Part shown: in pieces, positions 11,160-23,943 of the stretch | How the letters are laid out: each line of letters begins with the position of its first letter | Numbering within the stretch: position 1 is the first letter of the stretch | DNA from: Bactericera cockerelli | Taxonomy: Eukaryota > Arthropoda > Insecta > Hemiptera > Triozidae | Direction: 5' to 3' | Assembly (NCBI GenBank): GCA_024516035.1 | Contig: CM044966.1 | Location: forward strand, 1,115,296 to 1,179,295 | Length of the DNA: 64,000 nt | Notes under the pieces: model-generated | Database searches by the model: none | What the model was told of the DNA's origin: nothing | What the model saw: the letters and a program-made list of their open reading frames with translations, nothing else | Program-made: the position numbers and the translations under genes

Positions 11160-11206
<47 letters not shown>
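11155..11206. repeat. (CT)n microsatellite
   Basis: CT dinucleotide array of about 50 bp. Confidence 0.9.
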
Positions 11207-11207
<1 letters not shown>

Positions 11208-11589
11208 AAAATGTTTGTGCAATACTCAGCTAAAATAATAACAAAGAGGTTAATTTGAGAATCCAGTTTGAATTTCAGGCGAATAGAGAGTAGAATCCCA
11301 GTCGTGATATATGATTGTGCAGAAAAAAAGAGCACGATGATAAAAAATATCACACCAAATAAGAAAGCAATACTTCCAGTTCATGGAAGTGTCTACTGAA
11401 GAAGCCATGAGACCCGAATTCCCAGTACTCCACCTGTCAAAGTTCCTCTGGGACCCATCCATTCTTTTCTAGGCCTTTGGGTCATGAACTTTTGGCTGTA
11501 TAGACCTGCCTGGCCTACCAATGCCAAAAAAAAAGAAGAAAAAAAAGAAGTCATGAACATTATCATCAGGGTCGGGTGGAAGAGAGGAA

Positions 11590-11860
11590 TGGTTTAGTCA
11601 AGAGGTTATGGCGCTAGTCTGGTAATCCAGGTAGCGCAGGGATCCGTTGGTTCGAATTCCACCCAGTACATGAATTTTACCTATAGTTAATTTTATTTAT
11701 TCATTCATCTAATTTACGAGGTTAACCCATTTGAAGAGTGCCCCTAACAAAAATAAAATTAAGACTAAGATAAATTAAATTTTAAGGATAGTGGACTTTC
11801 ATTGTCCAAAAAAATGTGAAAACTTGCATTAACCTCGCCTGATGGTTTATGAGTGCTAAT
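11590..11860 (+). repeat. SINE family E, diverged
   Basis: The head reads GTCAAGAGGTTATGGCGCTA, GGTAATCCAGGTAGCG and GGTTCGAATTCCACCC. The 3' part, TTAACCTCGCCTGATGG, is at about 11829. The middle differs from other copies. Confidence 0.6.
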
Positions 11861-11879
11861 ACTATGTAGGAATGTTAGT

Positions 11880-12021
11880 TATCATACTTGTGTTAATCAC
11901 TTACGTGATATCACAACTAGTCAAACTCGTTTTACTAAATCCACGCTGAAACCGTGACTTGAACCACCGTCCTCCAGATTACAAGTCCATCCCCTTATCG
12001 TTTAAGCTACTGAGGTCGGTT
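11880..12021 (-). repeat. SINE family G
   Basis: On the minus strand a tRNA-like head, GACCTCAGTAGCTTAAACGA, is followed by GGTTCAAGTCACGGTTTCAG and a tail with AGTTGTGATATCACG. It matches 44028-44165 (-) and 25718-25835 (+). Confidence 0.68.
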
Positions 12022-12054
12022 CTATGTAGCAATGGATAGAGTGATAGAAAAGCA

Positions 12055-12410
12055 GGTAGAAATAGAGAAGGAGAGAGAGAGAGAGAGAGTCAGAGAGAAA
12101 AGCAAATTGCAATAGAAAAATGTGGAAGTGTGAGTGAGAAAAAGAATGAGAAAGACAGAGAGAGAGGGAGAGAGAGGGAAGAGAGAGAGAGGGAGGAATG
12201 GGGAGGGAGAGGGTGGGAGTGAGAGAGAAAAGAGGAAGAAGAGAGAGAGAGTGAGAGAGAAAAGAGAGAGAGGGAGGGAGGAAGAGGGATATAGAGAGAG
12301 AGTGAGAGAGAAAGAGAAAAAAGGGAGGGGACGGAGAGAGAGAGAGAGATAGAAATAGAGAGAGAGATAGAAAAGAGAGAGAGAGAGAGAAAGATAAATA
12401 GACAGCTAAG
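12055..12410. repeat. GA-rich tract
   Basis: Nearly pure purine on the + strand, with interrupted GA repeats. The 150-residue minus-strand frame across it is Ser/Leu low complexity. Confidence 0.88.
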
Positions 12411-12519
12411 GAAAGCAGTATTGTTTTATTTGTTGAGAAAGTTGCGAGTCCCAAGTGACCATGTTATGTAGTCAGTAGTAAATTTCCCCGGTAACAAAAC
12501 TTGCAGAAAATAGCAAAAT

Positions 12520-13440
12520 GCAGATCCCTCTCCCTCTCTCTCTATATATACTTTTCTAGCTCTCTCTCCCTCTCCATCTCTCGTCCTCTATCTTTCTCTC
12601 TCAACATATACATAGACTTCTACCACTCCTTCCTCTCTATATATAATTTTCTAGCTCTTTTCCTCTCTCTCTACTTATCTAGCTCTCTCTCTCTTTCCTC
12701 TCCCTCTACTTTTCTAGTCTCTCTCTTTCCTTCTCTCTCTCTCTCTCTCTCTCTCCTCTCTCTACTTTTCTAGGTCTCTCTCTCTCTCTCTTTATTTCTC
12801 TCTACTCTAGCTCTCTCTCTCTCTACTCTAGCTTCTCTCTCTCTTCCTCTCTCTCTACTTTTCTAGCTCTCTCTCTCTCTCTCTTCCTCTCCCTCTACTC
12901 TAGCTCTCTCTCCTCTCCTCTCTCTCTCTCTCTCTCTCTCTCCTCTCTCTCTACTTTTCTGGTCTTTCTCTTTACTTTTCTAGCTCTCTCTCTCTCTCTC
13001 TCTTCCCTATCTCTACTCTAGCTTTCTCTCTTTCTCTCCCTCTATTTTTCTAGCTCTCTCTCTCTCTCTTTCCTCTCCCACTACTTTTCTAGCTCTTTCT
13101 CTCTCTTTCCTCTCCCTCTATTTTCTAGCTCTCTCTCTCTCTCTTTCCTCTCCCACTACTTTTCTAGCTCTTTCTCTCTCTTTCCTCTCTCTCTACTCTA
13201 GCTCTCTCTCTCTTTCCTCTCTCTCTACTTTCTAGCTCTCTCTCTCTCTTTCCTCTCCCTCTACTCTAGCTTTCTCTCTCTTTCCTCTCCCTCTACTCTA
13301 GCTTTCTCTCTCTTTCCTCTCCCGCTACTTTTTTAGCTCTTCTCTCTTTTCCTCTCTCTCTACTTTCTAGCTCTCTCTCTCTTTCCCTCTCAATCTCTTT
13401 CTGTCGTTACCCTACCTCTTTCTCACCTTCCATATTATTT
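12520..13440. repeat. CT-rich minisatellite with CTAG-bearing units
   Basis: Irregular units of about 25-40 bp made of CT runs punctuated by CTACTTTTCTAGCT or CTACTCTAGCT recur over roughly 900 bp. The CTAG motif marks each unit. Confidence 0.82.
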
Positions 13441-13493
13441 CTTCGCATCTACCTACTTCCAAGCACTCTCTCTCTCTCCTCTTTTTTTTTTTT

Positions 13494-13565
13494 TTAAGTG
13501 GGGTTTAACGTCGCTTTCAACTGCCATGGTCATATCACGACGGGGGTTTTACCCTCCATTCGCAT
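13494..13565 (-). repeat. SINE family D, 3' fragment
   Basis: Matches the tail of the 5S-headed SINE: minus-strand GGGTAAAACCCCCGTCGTGA and AGCGACGTTAAACCCCACTT. The head is absent and a CT tract replaces it. Confidence 0.72.
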
Positions 13566-13787
13566 CTCTCTCTTTCTCTTTCTAATACTCAGTCCCTCTT
13601 TATCTTCAGTTACACAATTATTTCTATCGCAATGTGCTTTTCTGTCTCTTTCCCCTTTTCATTTTACCTGCTATAGCTCTATCCATTGCTATTTTTTCTC
13701 TCTCCTTCTCATTTCCTCCCTCTGTTTCTCTCCATCTCTTTTTTTTTTCTTTTCCCACATTATGTACTTTCAACCGACCCAGTAGTC

Positions 13788-13990
13788 ACCGTGGCCGAGT
13801 GATTTAGCGCGCTAGGCATTGCACGCCGCACGTTGTCCTGGGTTCGATCCCCAGGGGGACTGGATTTTTTCTGCTCTGTTCTTGGGTGTTCGGGGTCCAC
13901 TCATACCTCGTCAGTAGCTGCTTTTATGAGAGCAGCGACCAGTGACGTATTTATGACTCTGATATCTCTGAAAGTTGGAGTATTTCTGAA
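13788..13990 (+). repeat. SINE family B
   Basis: Begins GTCACCGTGGCCGAGTGAT (A-box) and has GGGTTCGATCCCCAGG (B-box) with a body containing GGTCCACTCATACCTCGT and AGCAGCGACCAGTG. This body matches, in reverse, 44205-44475 and 62140-62375. Confidence 0.72.
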
Positions 13991-14089
13991 GAACTTCCCG
14001 AATAAGTCCCGACCATAGACTAATGAAAATGTTCATTACACAGTCGCCCGAGGGAGCAAAGGAAATGCTGCTCTGTCTGAGCAAAATGT

Positions 14090-14250
14090 TGGGTGGAAGA
14101 GATTGACAAAGGCAATAACTCCGCCCTTTAGTTAGGACATCTATTATGTATATGTTTTTTTTTTTCTTCTCTTATATTGTATATTAATTTGTAATTATCT
14201 ATGTTGTATATTATATGTCCAATTAATAAAGTGGAAATAAATAAAAAGCC
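14090..14250 (+). repeat. LINE 3' tail, family M
   Basis: Contains GGGTGGAAGAGATTG, GGCAATAACTCCGCCCTTTA and GTTAGGACAT, then an AT-rich stretch and AATTAATAAAGTGGAAATAA. It matches 49117-49315, which ends in poly(A), and 52838-52990. No coding part is attached here. Confidence 0.65.
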
Positions 14251-14329
14251 TTAACCCTTTTAGACAAGATGGACGTAGCTCAAGACTCAAATTGCAGTTT
14301 CTGTAAAGAGGTCCCAGAGACAGCACCAG

Positions 14330-14376
14330 CGTGATATGACCAAATGACCATGGAGTTAAAAGTGACGTCTAACCAT
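14330..14376 (+). repeat. SINE family D tail remnant
   Basis: A degenerate match to GTGATATGACC...CCATGG.GTTNAAAG.GACGTNTAACC from the D tail. Confidence 0.4.
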
Positions 14377-14475
14377 AATAGCGTATAGAATTAAGAAGTG
14401 TGGAAACCAGGCTCACAACGTGGCGTCCTCAGCGCTAGTATCGCAAAGGAGTCTCCTCTCTTCGTCCCTCAACCG

Positions 14476-14771
14476 TATCAAATGTAAACATAAACATAAA
14501 TATATCAAATGTAAACATAAACATAAATATATCAAATGTAAACATAAACATAAATATATCAAATGTAAACATAAACATAAATATATCAAATGTAAACATA
14601 AACATAAATATATCAAATGTAAACATAAACATAAATATATCAAATGTAAACATAAACATAAATATATCAAATGTAAACATAAACATAAATATATCAAATG
14701 TAAACATAAACATAAATATATCAAATGTAAACATAAACATAAATATATCAAATGTAAACATAAACATAAAT
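14476..14771. repeat. 27-bp minisatellite, 11 copies
   Basis: Eleven virtually identical copies of a 27-bp unit containing ATCAAATGTAAACATAAAC. As 27 is a multiple of three and no copy is disrupted, long frames stay open on both strands (IKCKHKHKY repeats on +). There is no start context, splice signal or composition to suggest translation. Confidence 0.95.
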
Positions 14772-14987
14772 AGACCGCGAGAAATATTCTAATTCTTTGC
14801 GATGGTGTGGTGCTTTGTGGCGTTTCCATACAACTGGGATTCGTTTCCGCACTTCTTAAATCTACAAGCTATAGTTTAACCAAAAAAAAACTGCCTACAA
14901 AAAACCAACAATAAAACTAGTTATTCAAATTCAGTTGTTCAAAACAGTTCACATAATACAAGGGAGGAACTAATTGAGAACAAAAAA

Positions 14988-15125
14988 ATTGCCATTTAAA
15001 TAAATTTTGACCCATTTCTTTGCCCACCTCAAAGTTACTCAACAGGATGACACTAAAAGAGTTAGAATTAAATTCCAAGCATACATGGAAATACATGGAG
15101 AGGGACAAATGGCGCTTGGGTTTAA
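14988..15125. repeat. Repeat N, copy 1
   Basis: About 130 bp from TTTAAATAAATTTTGACCCA to CGCTTGGGTTTAAGG, repeated at 18216-18345 in the same orientation. The related minus-strand peptides come from the shared repeat and do not show gene character. Confidence 0.7.
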
Positions 15126-15239
15126 GGGTAAGACTCGTTACTTTCGCTCCCAAGAAAAAAAGTACTAACTACCAAGCCACTGCTAGTTGGGTGTATCGAG
15201 AGAAATCTCTTTGTCTTCTCTGGGGCCCTCATTAATCCT

Positions 15240-17296
<2,057 letters not shown>

Positions 17297-17469
17297 GCCT
17301 GCTTCACTCAGCTCTAAGTTTGGTCCTTAAAAGAATCCCGCGTCTTGACCTAAAGAATGCGCCCAGGTCTCCAGGGACTATCTGTGTCGAGAGCTACCCC
17401 CCTTTCTTCTCAATATCTTTACGAAGTTTCCTTTTCAACCTCAGAGCATAGATAATAACAACAATAATA

Positions 17470-17677
17470 ATGATACTCTTTAGTGGAAGGTAACCACCAG
17501 GCGAGGTTAATGCTCAAAGCATTTTCTACCACCTAACCCTCAGAGTCCTATTATTATGTGGTCACAAACTCAAATTAATGAGGAAAAATTCATGCACTGG
17601 GTGGGACTCGAACAAACGAATCCCTACGCTACCTGGATCAGCAGACTAGCGCGTTAACCACTTGACTACCAGTGCAC
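17470..17677 (-). repeat. SINE family E, near full length
   Basis: On the minus strand: TGCACTGGTAGTCAAGTGG head, GTTAACGCGCTAGTCTG, GTTCGAGTCCCACCCAGTG, then ACTCTGAGGGTTAGGTGGTA and TTAACCTCGCCTGGTGGTTA, ending at an ATTATTATT-type tail. Confidence 0.78.
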
Positions 17678-17689
17678 TTGACAATAATA

Positions 17690-17890
17690 ATAATATCGCC
17701 TCATTTATACTGCCCGATTAGGACTATTAAGTCCCATTGCTCGAGCAGTAAGCCCAAAACATATTATTATGTGGTAAAAATCCCAAATGGGAGGATAACT
17801 TATCATGTCCCGGCTGGGTTTCGAACCCGCGACCACTGAAATCTCTGGATTCACAGAGTGCCGCCTTAGCCACTGAGCTACCGCGACAGA
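17690..17890 (-). repeat. SINE family F
   Basis: Minus-strand head GTCGCGGTAGCTCAGTGG with B-box GGGTTCGAAACCCAGC. The body includes GATAAGTTATCCTCCCATTT and ends in (ATT)n. A head-truncated copy is nested at 53828-53989. The acceptor halves do not pair fully, so this is a SINE, not a tRNA gene. Confidence 0.74.
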
Positions 17891-17919
17891 CTTTAATAAT
17901 AATGTGTTTCTTTGTGTTA

Positions 17920-18215
17920 TTATATCACAATTTTAATAGGTAGCGCAGAATTTCAGAATTTGAACCACCAAAATTGAATTTCAAATCTCCCCTTGCATTG
18001 GCTATGATTCTATACAATGAACAAGTAGAAAAACCACCATTATTTCTGTAGAATTTAATACCTACCAGAAAACCCCTTTGTCAGTTATTGCATGGCAAAA
18101 TGGTTTTCAATTTGGTTACGTATCTTCAAATCTCAATATCTTATTTTTGCCTATAATTCCGCCACCGGTCGCTGCTAACATTAAAGCAGCTACTAATTTT
18201 TCCTCACGAGTCATG
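17920..18215 (-). repeat. SINE family B, decayed
   Basis: Shares GTGTTATTATATCACAATTT, GGTAGCGCAGAAT and, near 18160-18215, CCACCGGTCGCTGC and TTTTTCCTCACGAG with 44205-44475. The head is missing. Confidence 0.58.
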
Positions 18216-18345
18216 AGTATTTAAATAAATTTTGACCCATTTCTATGCCCAGCTCAAAGTTACTAACAATAAAAAAGTAAAAATCAAATTCCAAGCGTGT
18301 ATGGAAATACATGGAAAGGGACAAATGTCGCTTGGGTTTAAGGAG
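18216..18345. repeat. Repeat N, copy 2
   Basis: Matches 14988-15125 from TTTAAATAAATTTTGACCCA to CGCTTGGGTTTAAGG with modest divergence. Confidence 0.7.
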
Positions 18346-18439
18346 TCTTTGTATTGGCGAAAATTGACCTATATTGGTTCGATTAGTTAGAAGCTTAAAG
18401 GCAAGATTAGAGCGAGTATTAGAGTTGATTCGTAGGTTA

Positions 18440-18690
18440 ACTTTTTCTAGGAGCTCAGTTTTGCAATATGCTTTAATGAATTTAAAGAGAAAATTAATCA
18501 ACCTGTGTAATTAAAAGCTGCCGGGAATATAATTAATAGTGTTTATTTTTTAGGGTTTAAGGAAAACCCTGCAATCAAGTCGGATAATAATGACAGAGCT
18601 CGGTGGGTAGTTTTGCAATATACATTAATGAATTTAAAGAGAAAATTAATCATCCTGTTTGATTAAGAGCTACCGGAATATAATTTCATC
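18440..18690. repeat. Local duplication, unit about 150 bp
   Basis: TTTTGCAATATGCTTTAATG...AATTTAAAGAGAAAATTAATC at about 18460 recurs at about 18612 with small changes. Confidence 0.6.
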
Positions 18691-18925
18691 AGCAGGACTC
18701 AAAATTAGAACCGATAATTTAATTACTTTATTTAAAGTAATGTGTTAAACAAATATTTTGTTCAAGTTACAGTAGAGCTTGCTTGCCTAGCTAATACATG
18801 AATTAAAATTGGAAATACAATCAAGTCCTTAATTAAAATTTATTGATATTAAAACTATGGATTGGGAACTAGTCTCCAGAATTGAAAAAAAGTTTAAGAT
18901 CTGGCCAATATATGAAAGAGATATA

Positions 18926-19723
18926 CAGTATGTTTCAGAAAAGGTGGCCACCCCCTCGTAACTTTTGAACGCGACGGAATTTTTCAATTCTGTAAAGTCC
19001 TAGGTATAGGAAGTGCCCTATGGCCCATCCTGTGGTCATATTTATTTTTGGCCCCGGTCGGCCCTTCCGGCTTTTAGGCCATATTTTTTCATTTTTCTCG
19101 CGAATTTTAAATGGAATGCTATATTTTTTATTCCTGTTAATTAAAGTCCAAGTTAGGCTGAGTATAATGAGCTTTTAAAAATTTCAAAAACCTTATCAGG
19201 GGCGGAGCTGGTAGGGTGCAAGTTTCAAAATTGTTACACCCTGTATTTCAGCGTTGGTTAGATTTTTTAGTACTTTTTTTATGTTCATAGGTTCAAAATA
19301 TTGTTATACACCATATGAAATCAAAAAAATATTCTTGTTTACTTCTAATCAGGGTCATAGTAAGGTTTTTGTAAAAGTACTTTTTTTCTCACGTCAATTT
19401 TTCCGTAAATTAATGGTGTTCTCGAAATTGGCATTTTTAGAGGTGAAAGTCTGCAGTGACATATGTTTTCTATGCTTGAAATCGAAAGAAAACTTAACGG
19501 AGAAGCGATTAAAATCATAAAAAAAGCCATTTAACCTGCTAGTTTTTTCACGACAGTGTCCGGTAAAGTGGGTGAATTTCGTATTGGATTTTTTTGTTGT
19601 TGAGGAAACACAATTGGCATAGAAAATAAATAATACCTAATAAGGGAATAATACTTCAATTAACATAACTAAATGCGAAATTAAATGAAGATTATTTCTT
19701 CTAAATCAGTGCCGGATAATTTT

Positions 19724-19758
<35 letters not shown>

Positions 19759-21100
19759 TCGCCTCTTTAAAATAATTGAATTGGTTTAATTTTCACCCTC
19801 AAGAGTTTGGTACTTGACCTGGTATTTTTTTCTCTTAAATTTCGAGATAATTAGATTTTTATTTAGAGACCTGGTATTCATTACTAGCAACACCAGTATG
19901 ATTTTTTTTTTAAAATTTGGGTTTAATATCGCGTTTCAACTGCATGGTCATATCATAACGGGGGTGTTACATTCCATTCGCAAGAAACTCACCAACCTCC
20001 TAAACACATTTATCTCACCCAGCCTGGGTTAGGCCGGAATGCCAGCATCACGAAGTCTTCTCCTCGCTGGACGTTGCTTAACTTCGGTGATCCTACAAGA
20101 ATCGTTGCATTCAAAGCGCCATCGGACTGACTCCAGAATTATTGACAATGTGTTTTCTACAGATTTTACCAACTTACCAACTAAAATTGTCTCAAGAGGG
20201 GACCCCTAGGCCGACTTTAGAAGCAGCATTATCCGATAATTATTTTTGATACAACTTGAAATTTAAAAAGTGAAAAAAAGAGAGAGAGAGAGAAAAAAAA
20301 AAAAATATCCGGCACTGATTTAGAAGAAATAATTTTCATTTAATTTCGCATTTAGTTATCTTTATTGAAGTAATATTACCTTATTAGATATTATTTATTT
20401 TCTATGCCAATTGTGTTTCCTCAACAACAAAAAAAAATCCAATACGAAATTCACCCACTTTACCGGACACTGTCGTGAAAAAACTAGCAGGTTAAATGGC
20501 TTTTTTTATGATTTTAATCGCTGCTCCGTTAAGTTTTCTTTCGATTTCAAGCATAAAAAACATATGTCACTGCAGACTTTCACCTCTAAAAATGCCAATT
20601 TCGAGAACACCATTAATTTACGGAAAAATTGACGTGAGAAAAAAAGTACTTTTACAAAAACCTTACTTTGACCATGATTAAAAGTAAACAAGAATATTTT
20701 TTTGATTTCATATGGTGTAAAACAATATTTTGAACCTACGAACATAAAAAAAGTACTAAAAAATCTAACCAACGCTGAAATACTGGGTGTAACAATTTTG
20801 AAACTTGCACCCTACTAGCTCCGCCCCTGATAAGGTTTTTGAAAATTTTAAAAGCTCATTATACTCAGCCTAACTTGAACTTTAATTAACAGGAATAAAA
20901 AATACAGCATTCCATTTAAAATTCGCGAGAAAAATGAAAAAATATGGCCTAAAAGCCGGAAGGGCCGACCGGGGCCAAAAATAAATATGACCACAGGATG
21001 GGCCATAGGGCACTTCCTATACCTAGGACTTTACAGAATTGAAAAATTCCGTCGCGTTCAAAAGTTACGAGGGGGTGGCCACCTTTTCTGAAACATACTG
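18926..21100. mobile_element. Long-TIR foldback element 3, arms about 820 bp
   Basis: The ends read CAGTATGTTTCAGAAAAGGT inwards and are flanked by TA (18924-18925, 21101-21102). The arms, about 18926-19755 and 20277-21100, are inverted copies more than 800 bp long at high identity. They include a GGTGGCCACCCCCTCGTAAC block and end in CT/GA runs. The short loop contains a SINE D copy at 19905-20140. No transposase remnant was recognised. The mirrored open frames in the arms, such as 19254-19520 and 20506-20772, reflect the palindrome and are not genes. Confidence 0.9.
19905..20140 (-). repeat. SINE family D (5S-derived head), in the loop of element 3
   Basis: On the minus strand the head region has GATCACCGAAGTTAAGCAAC and GTCCAGCGAGG, like the middle of 5S rRNA. 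The body is GCTGGGTGAGATAAATGTG, and the tail has CCGTTATGATATGACCATG. Confidence 0.74.
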
Positions 21101-21102
21101 TA

Positions 21103-22245
21103 TAAGAAAGAAATATATCGCCAAATTTAACTTCATACTGTTTACTCTGTTTAGCCCTCAGATTGTGAGGAACTAGTCCAAACAAATCGTTCAATGAGAA
21201 AAAATATACTCAAAAGTTTTGCATAAGAAATAATAAAAAAAATAATTGGAAAATACTTTGGCTTTTTCAATCTGCATAATTATAAATGATTATCTTTTTA
21301 TTCTAATTATTATGGCTTTCTATTTTAATTCGTTTCATTATAATGATTTATCATTAACATTTTCTTTTGATTAAACTTTTTATCTTCCGAGTCTCTTAAA
21401 CTCATAATGATTTCTTCTCAATTTTTTTGGTAATATCTTCTTTTCCATTTCTTTTTTTCTTAATTTTTGACTCACATTTTTTCTCCTAATCTCTCTTTCT
21501 CTCTTTCTTGCTCTCTCTATCTCTCCCTGAATTGCTTCCGAGAAATTTCAAACATTAGAAATATTTTTTTACTCTCATTTAATTTTTTAAACTCAAATTG
21601 CTGTCGAAAGAAACATAGATTACAAGTCTTCTTCTTTTACTCTGTCTTATCCACATGCATAACATACAATACAATTGTTTAAAATCATTATTTTGTATAG
21701 AACATGCTACGTATAATATATTCAAATATTAGAGAGTTAGCGGAGTTCTACATAACATACAATGGGTTTGTTTAAACGTTCGCCACTTTAGAATTTGCTG
21801 AGACAGTTATAATTTAAAACCGAAAATACAGGGTGAATTGATAATTAAATAATATTAAAAAGGAGGCTTATCTAATAATTATGTAAACAATACATTCATT
21901 TACATGATTATTTATTTTTATGGCATACAATATTTTATTATATTAAGGTGTGTTTTCCTCATCTGAGATTGACGATTTACCAGACGAGAGATCCGACAGA
22001 ATTTCCTGTGGTAATCTCGTTTGGGTTCGTTTTTTTACCCAATTTATAATAGTTTTTCTCAAACGAATAAAACATTTTTTTTTGAGAGAGATTTAATGTG
22101 ATGACTAACGGTTTCTATTCTTAGTTCTTGGTGTAGTTGCTTGTTTCTTATAAACTATGGTGCGTTGACAGCAAAAAAAAGTCCTGTACGAGAAAACTTG
22201 GCTTTTTAAAGAATTTTCTCAATTTTATATTTAAAAAAAAAAAAA
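21103..22245. other. AT-rich interval, no gene seen
   Basis: Very AT-rich. A TACAGGGTGAATTG at about 21829 may be a lone element terminus. A small repeat of ACATACAATA flanks 21660-21760. No coding signal. Confidence 0.5.
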
Positions 22246-22360
22246 TCCTGCACCGCCGGGAATCGAACCCAGGTCACCATGTGTACAATGCCTAGCGCGC
22301 TAACTCACTCTGCCACGGTGACTACTGATATATCCATGCAGTTGAAAGCGATGTTAAATT
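22246..22360 (-). repeat. SINE family B head joined to a SINE D tail fragment
   Basis: 22246-22325 is the B head on the minus strand (GTCACCGTGGCAGAGTGAG, GGGTTCGATTCCCGGCGG). Directly beside it, 22330-22360 (CATGCAGTTGAAAGCGATGT) matches the tail of family D. Confidence 0.65.
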
Positions 22361-22494
22361 TTTGTTTAAAAAAACGCTTGCATACGAGTCTGCAACCATT
22401 TCGACATTTTCATCTTTACTATTCAAGGTCCAAAACCCAACTGACCAAATTTCGTATTGTGCGCATGACACACACTTTCCCTCTTCTCTTAGGG

Positions 22495-22690
22495 TTGCAA
22501 TATCGAAACGAAAATATCGATATTAGGTATATCGATAATATCGAAACCATAATATCGATATCCGATATTAGAAGACTTCTCTCCCTTTACAATTCGATAT
22601 TTCGTTACATAATATCGTTACATAATATCGTTACATAATATCGTTACATAATTTCGTTACATAATTTCGTCACATAATTTTGGTTATGTG
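22495..22690. repeat. ATCGAT-rich cluster and 13-bp tandem repeats
   Basis: Several ATATCGATA-type palindromes fall within 22505-22575. They are followed by about six units of CGTTACATAATAT (22601-22680), the later ones drifting to CGTTACATAATTT. Confidence 0.72.
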
Positions 22691-23115
22691 CCAGAGCAAA
22701 GACATGAAAATGTCAAAAATCGTCAACAAAATATCTTTTCGATTTTTCCAATTGAATCTTTTTGAAATTATTGATTTTTTTGAAAGTCTCTATTAGGTAT
22801 GTGCGAGTATTAAATACAATATAGATGGAATAGAGTAGACATTATCATGTTTATTTTGCCGAGGAGATACGAAAATGTAGAGTGACTCAAATAAATATTA
22901 GGCTTAGACTGACAAATTTTAAAGTCAAAATTAAGTATTACCTATTTACCTATATTTCAAATTTATTTAAACATGTTATTAATATTTAATCATGCAAATC
23001 TTCTGAACTACTCGGTATTTTATTTATGTTCTATTCAGGTATGATATAATTATTACGTTTGTATAGTTTATCCTACCCGGGTGTTATCATGATAATATCA
23101 TCCCCTATCTCGAAT
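22691..23115. other. No gene seen
   Basis: AT-rich DNA with no recognised repeat or coding signal. Confidence 0.4.
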
Positions 23116-23119
23116 ATTA

Positions 23120-23286
23120 TTATCTTCCCCCTCTCTCTCTCTCTCTTCCTCTCTTTTCTTTCTTTCTCTCTCTCTCTCTCTCCCTCCATCCCTCCCTCCC
23201 TCTCTCTTTTTCTCCCTCTCTCTCTTTTTCTCTCTCTTTCTCTCTCTCTCCCTCTCTTTTTCTCTCTCTCTTCCTCCCTCTCTTTT

Positions 23287-23320
<34 letters not shown>

Positions 23321-23335
23321 CTCTCTCTGTTTCAA
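23120..23335. repeat. (CT)n-rich tract
   Basis: Interrupted CT repeats; the frames on both strands are artefacts. Confidence 0.88.
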
Positions 23336-23711
23336 TCTATTCATCGATATCTCCATCTGATCTGTTTTTTTTTTTGTTTAATTTTCTTTCTCCCTCATTT
23401 CATTAATATTTTTCCTCTCTACATATCTCTATTTCTTTATCTTCTTATAGCACTACATCTTCTATCACTCTTTGCCTTTCTATAATCTTTTCATCATAAT
23501 ATAGGTACATACCATGGTAGTATCAGTTTTTTCTACTTTTCTGGATACAAAATATCTATTACATCTTTTTCTCACTTCTAGTCTTCTTACAATATCATAT
23601 TTTTTCCTCTCTCTTTCTCTCCTCTTCTGTTCATACCATATCCCTTTTTTCTCTTTTCTTTTTATACAATATATCTATTACTTCTCTCTCTCTCTCTCTC
23701 TCTCTTTAATA

Positions 23712-23800
23712 TTGGCTTATTTTATATTAGCTTAGGAGATGTTACTTTTGTAAATTTAAAATTGTTATGAATAAAAATAAACCAAATCAAAATCAAATCT
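23712..23800 (+). repeat. LINE 3' tail, family L, with (AATCA)n
   Basis: TTAGCTTAGGAGATGTTACT, then TTGTTATGAATAAAAATAAA and a short AATCAAA repeat tail. Confidence 0.55.
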
Positions 23801-23943
23801 CTCATCTTCTTATGATCTCTTTTTTTTTCTGTTTCCTTTTGATACAATATATCAATTACTTCTCCCTTTCCCTCTACTCTACTCTTCTCTTCTCCTGATG
23901 CAATACAAGATATATGTATGACTTTTCTCCCCCCCTCTCTCCT

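Noticed and set aside
14413..14829. Three long frames on both strands
   Set aside because: All come from the 27-bp minisatellite.
17813..17890. Possible tRNA gene on the minus strand
   Set aside because: Attached to a SINE F body; the acceptor arm is incomplete and there is no clean tRNA 3' end.
19254..20772. Mirrored 88- and 61-residue frames
   Set aside because: They are the same DNA in the two arms of foldback element 3 and have no known domain.
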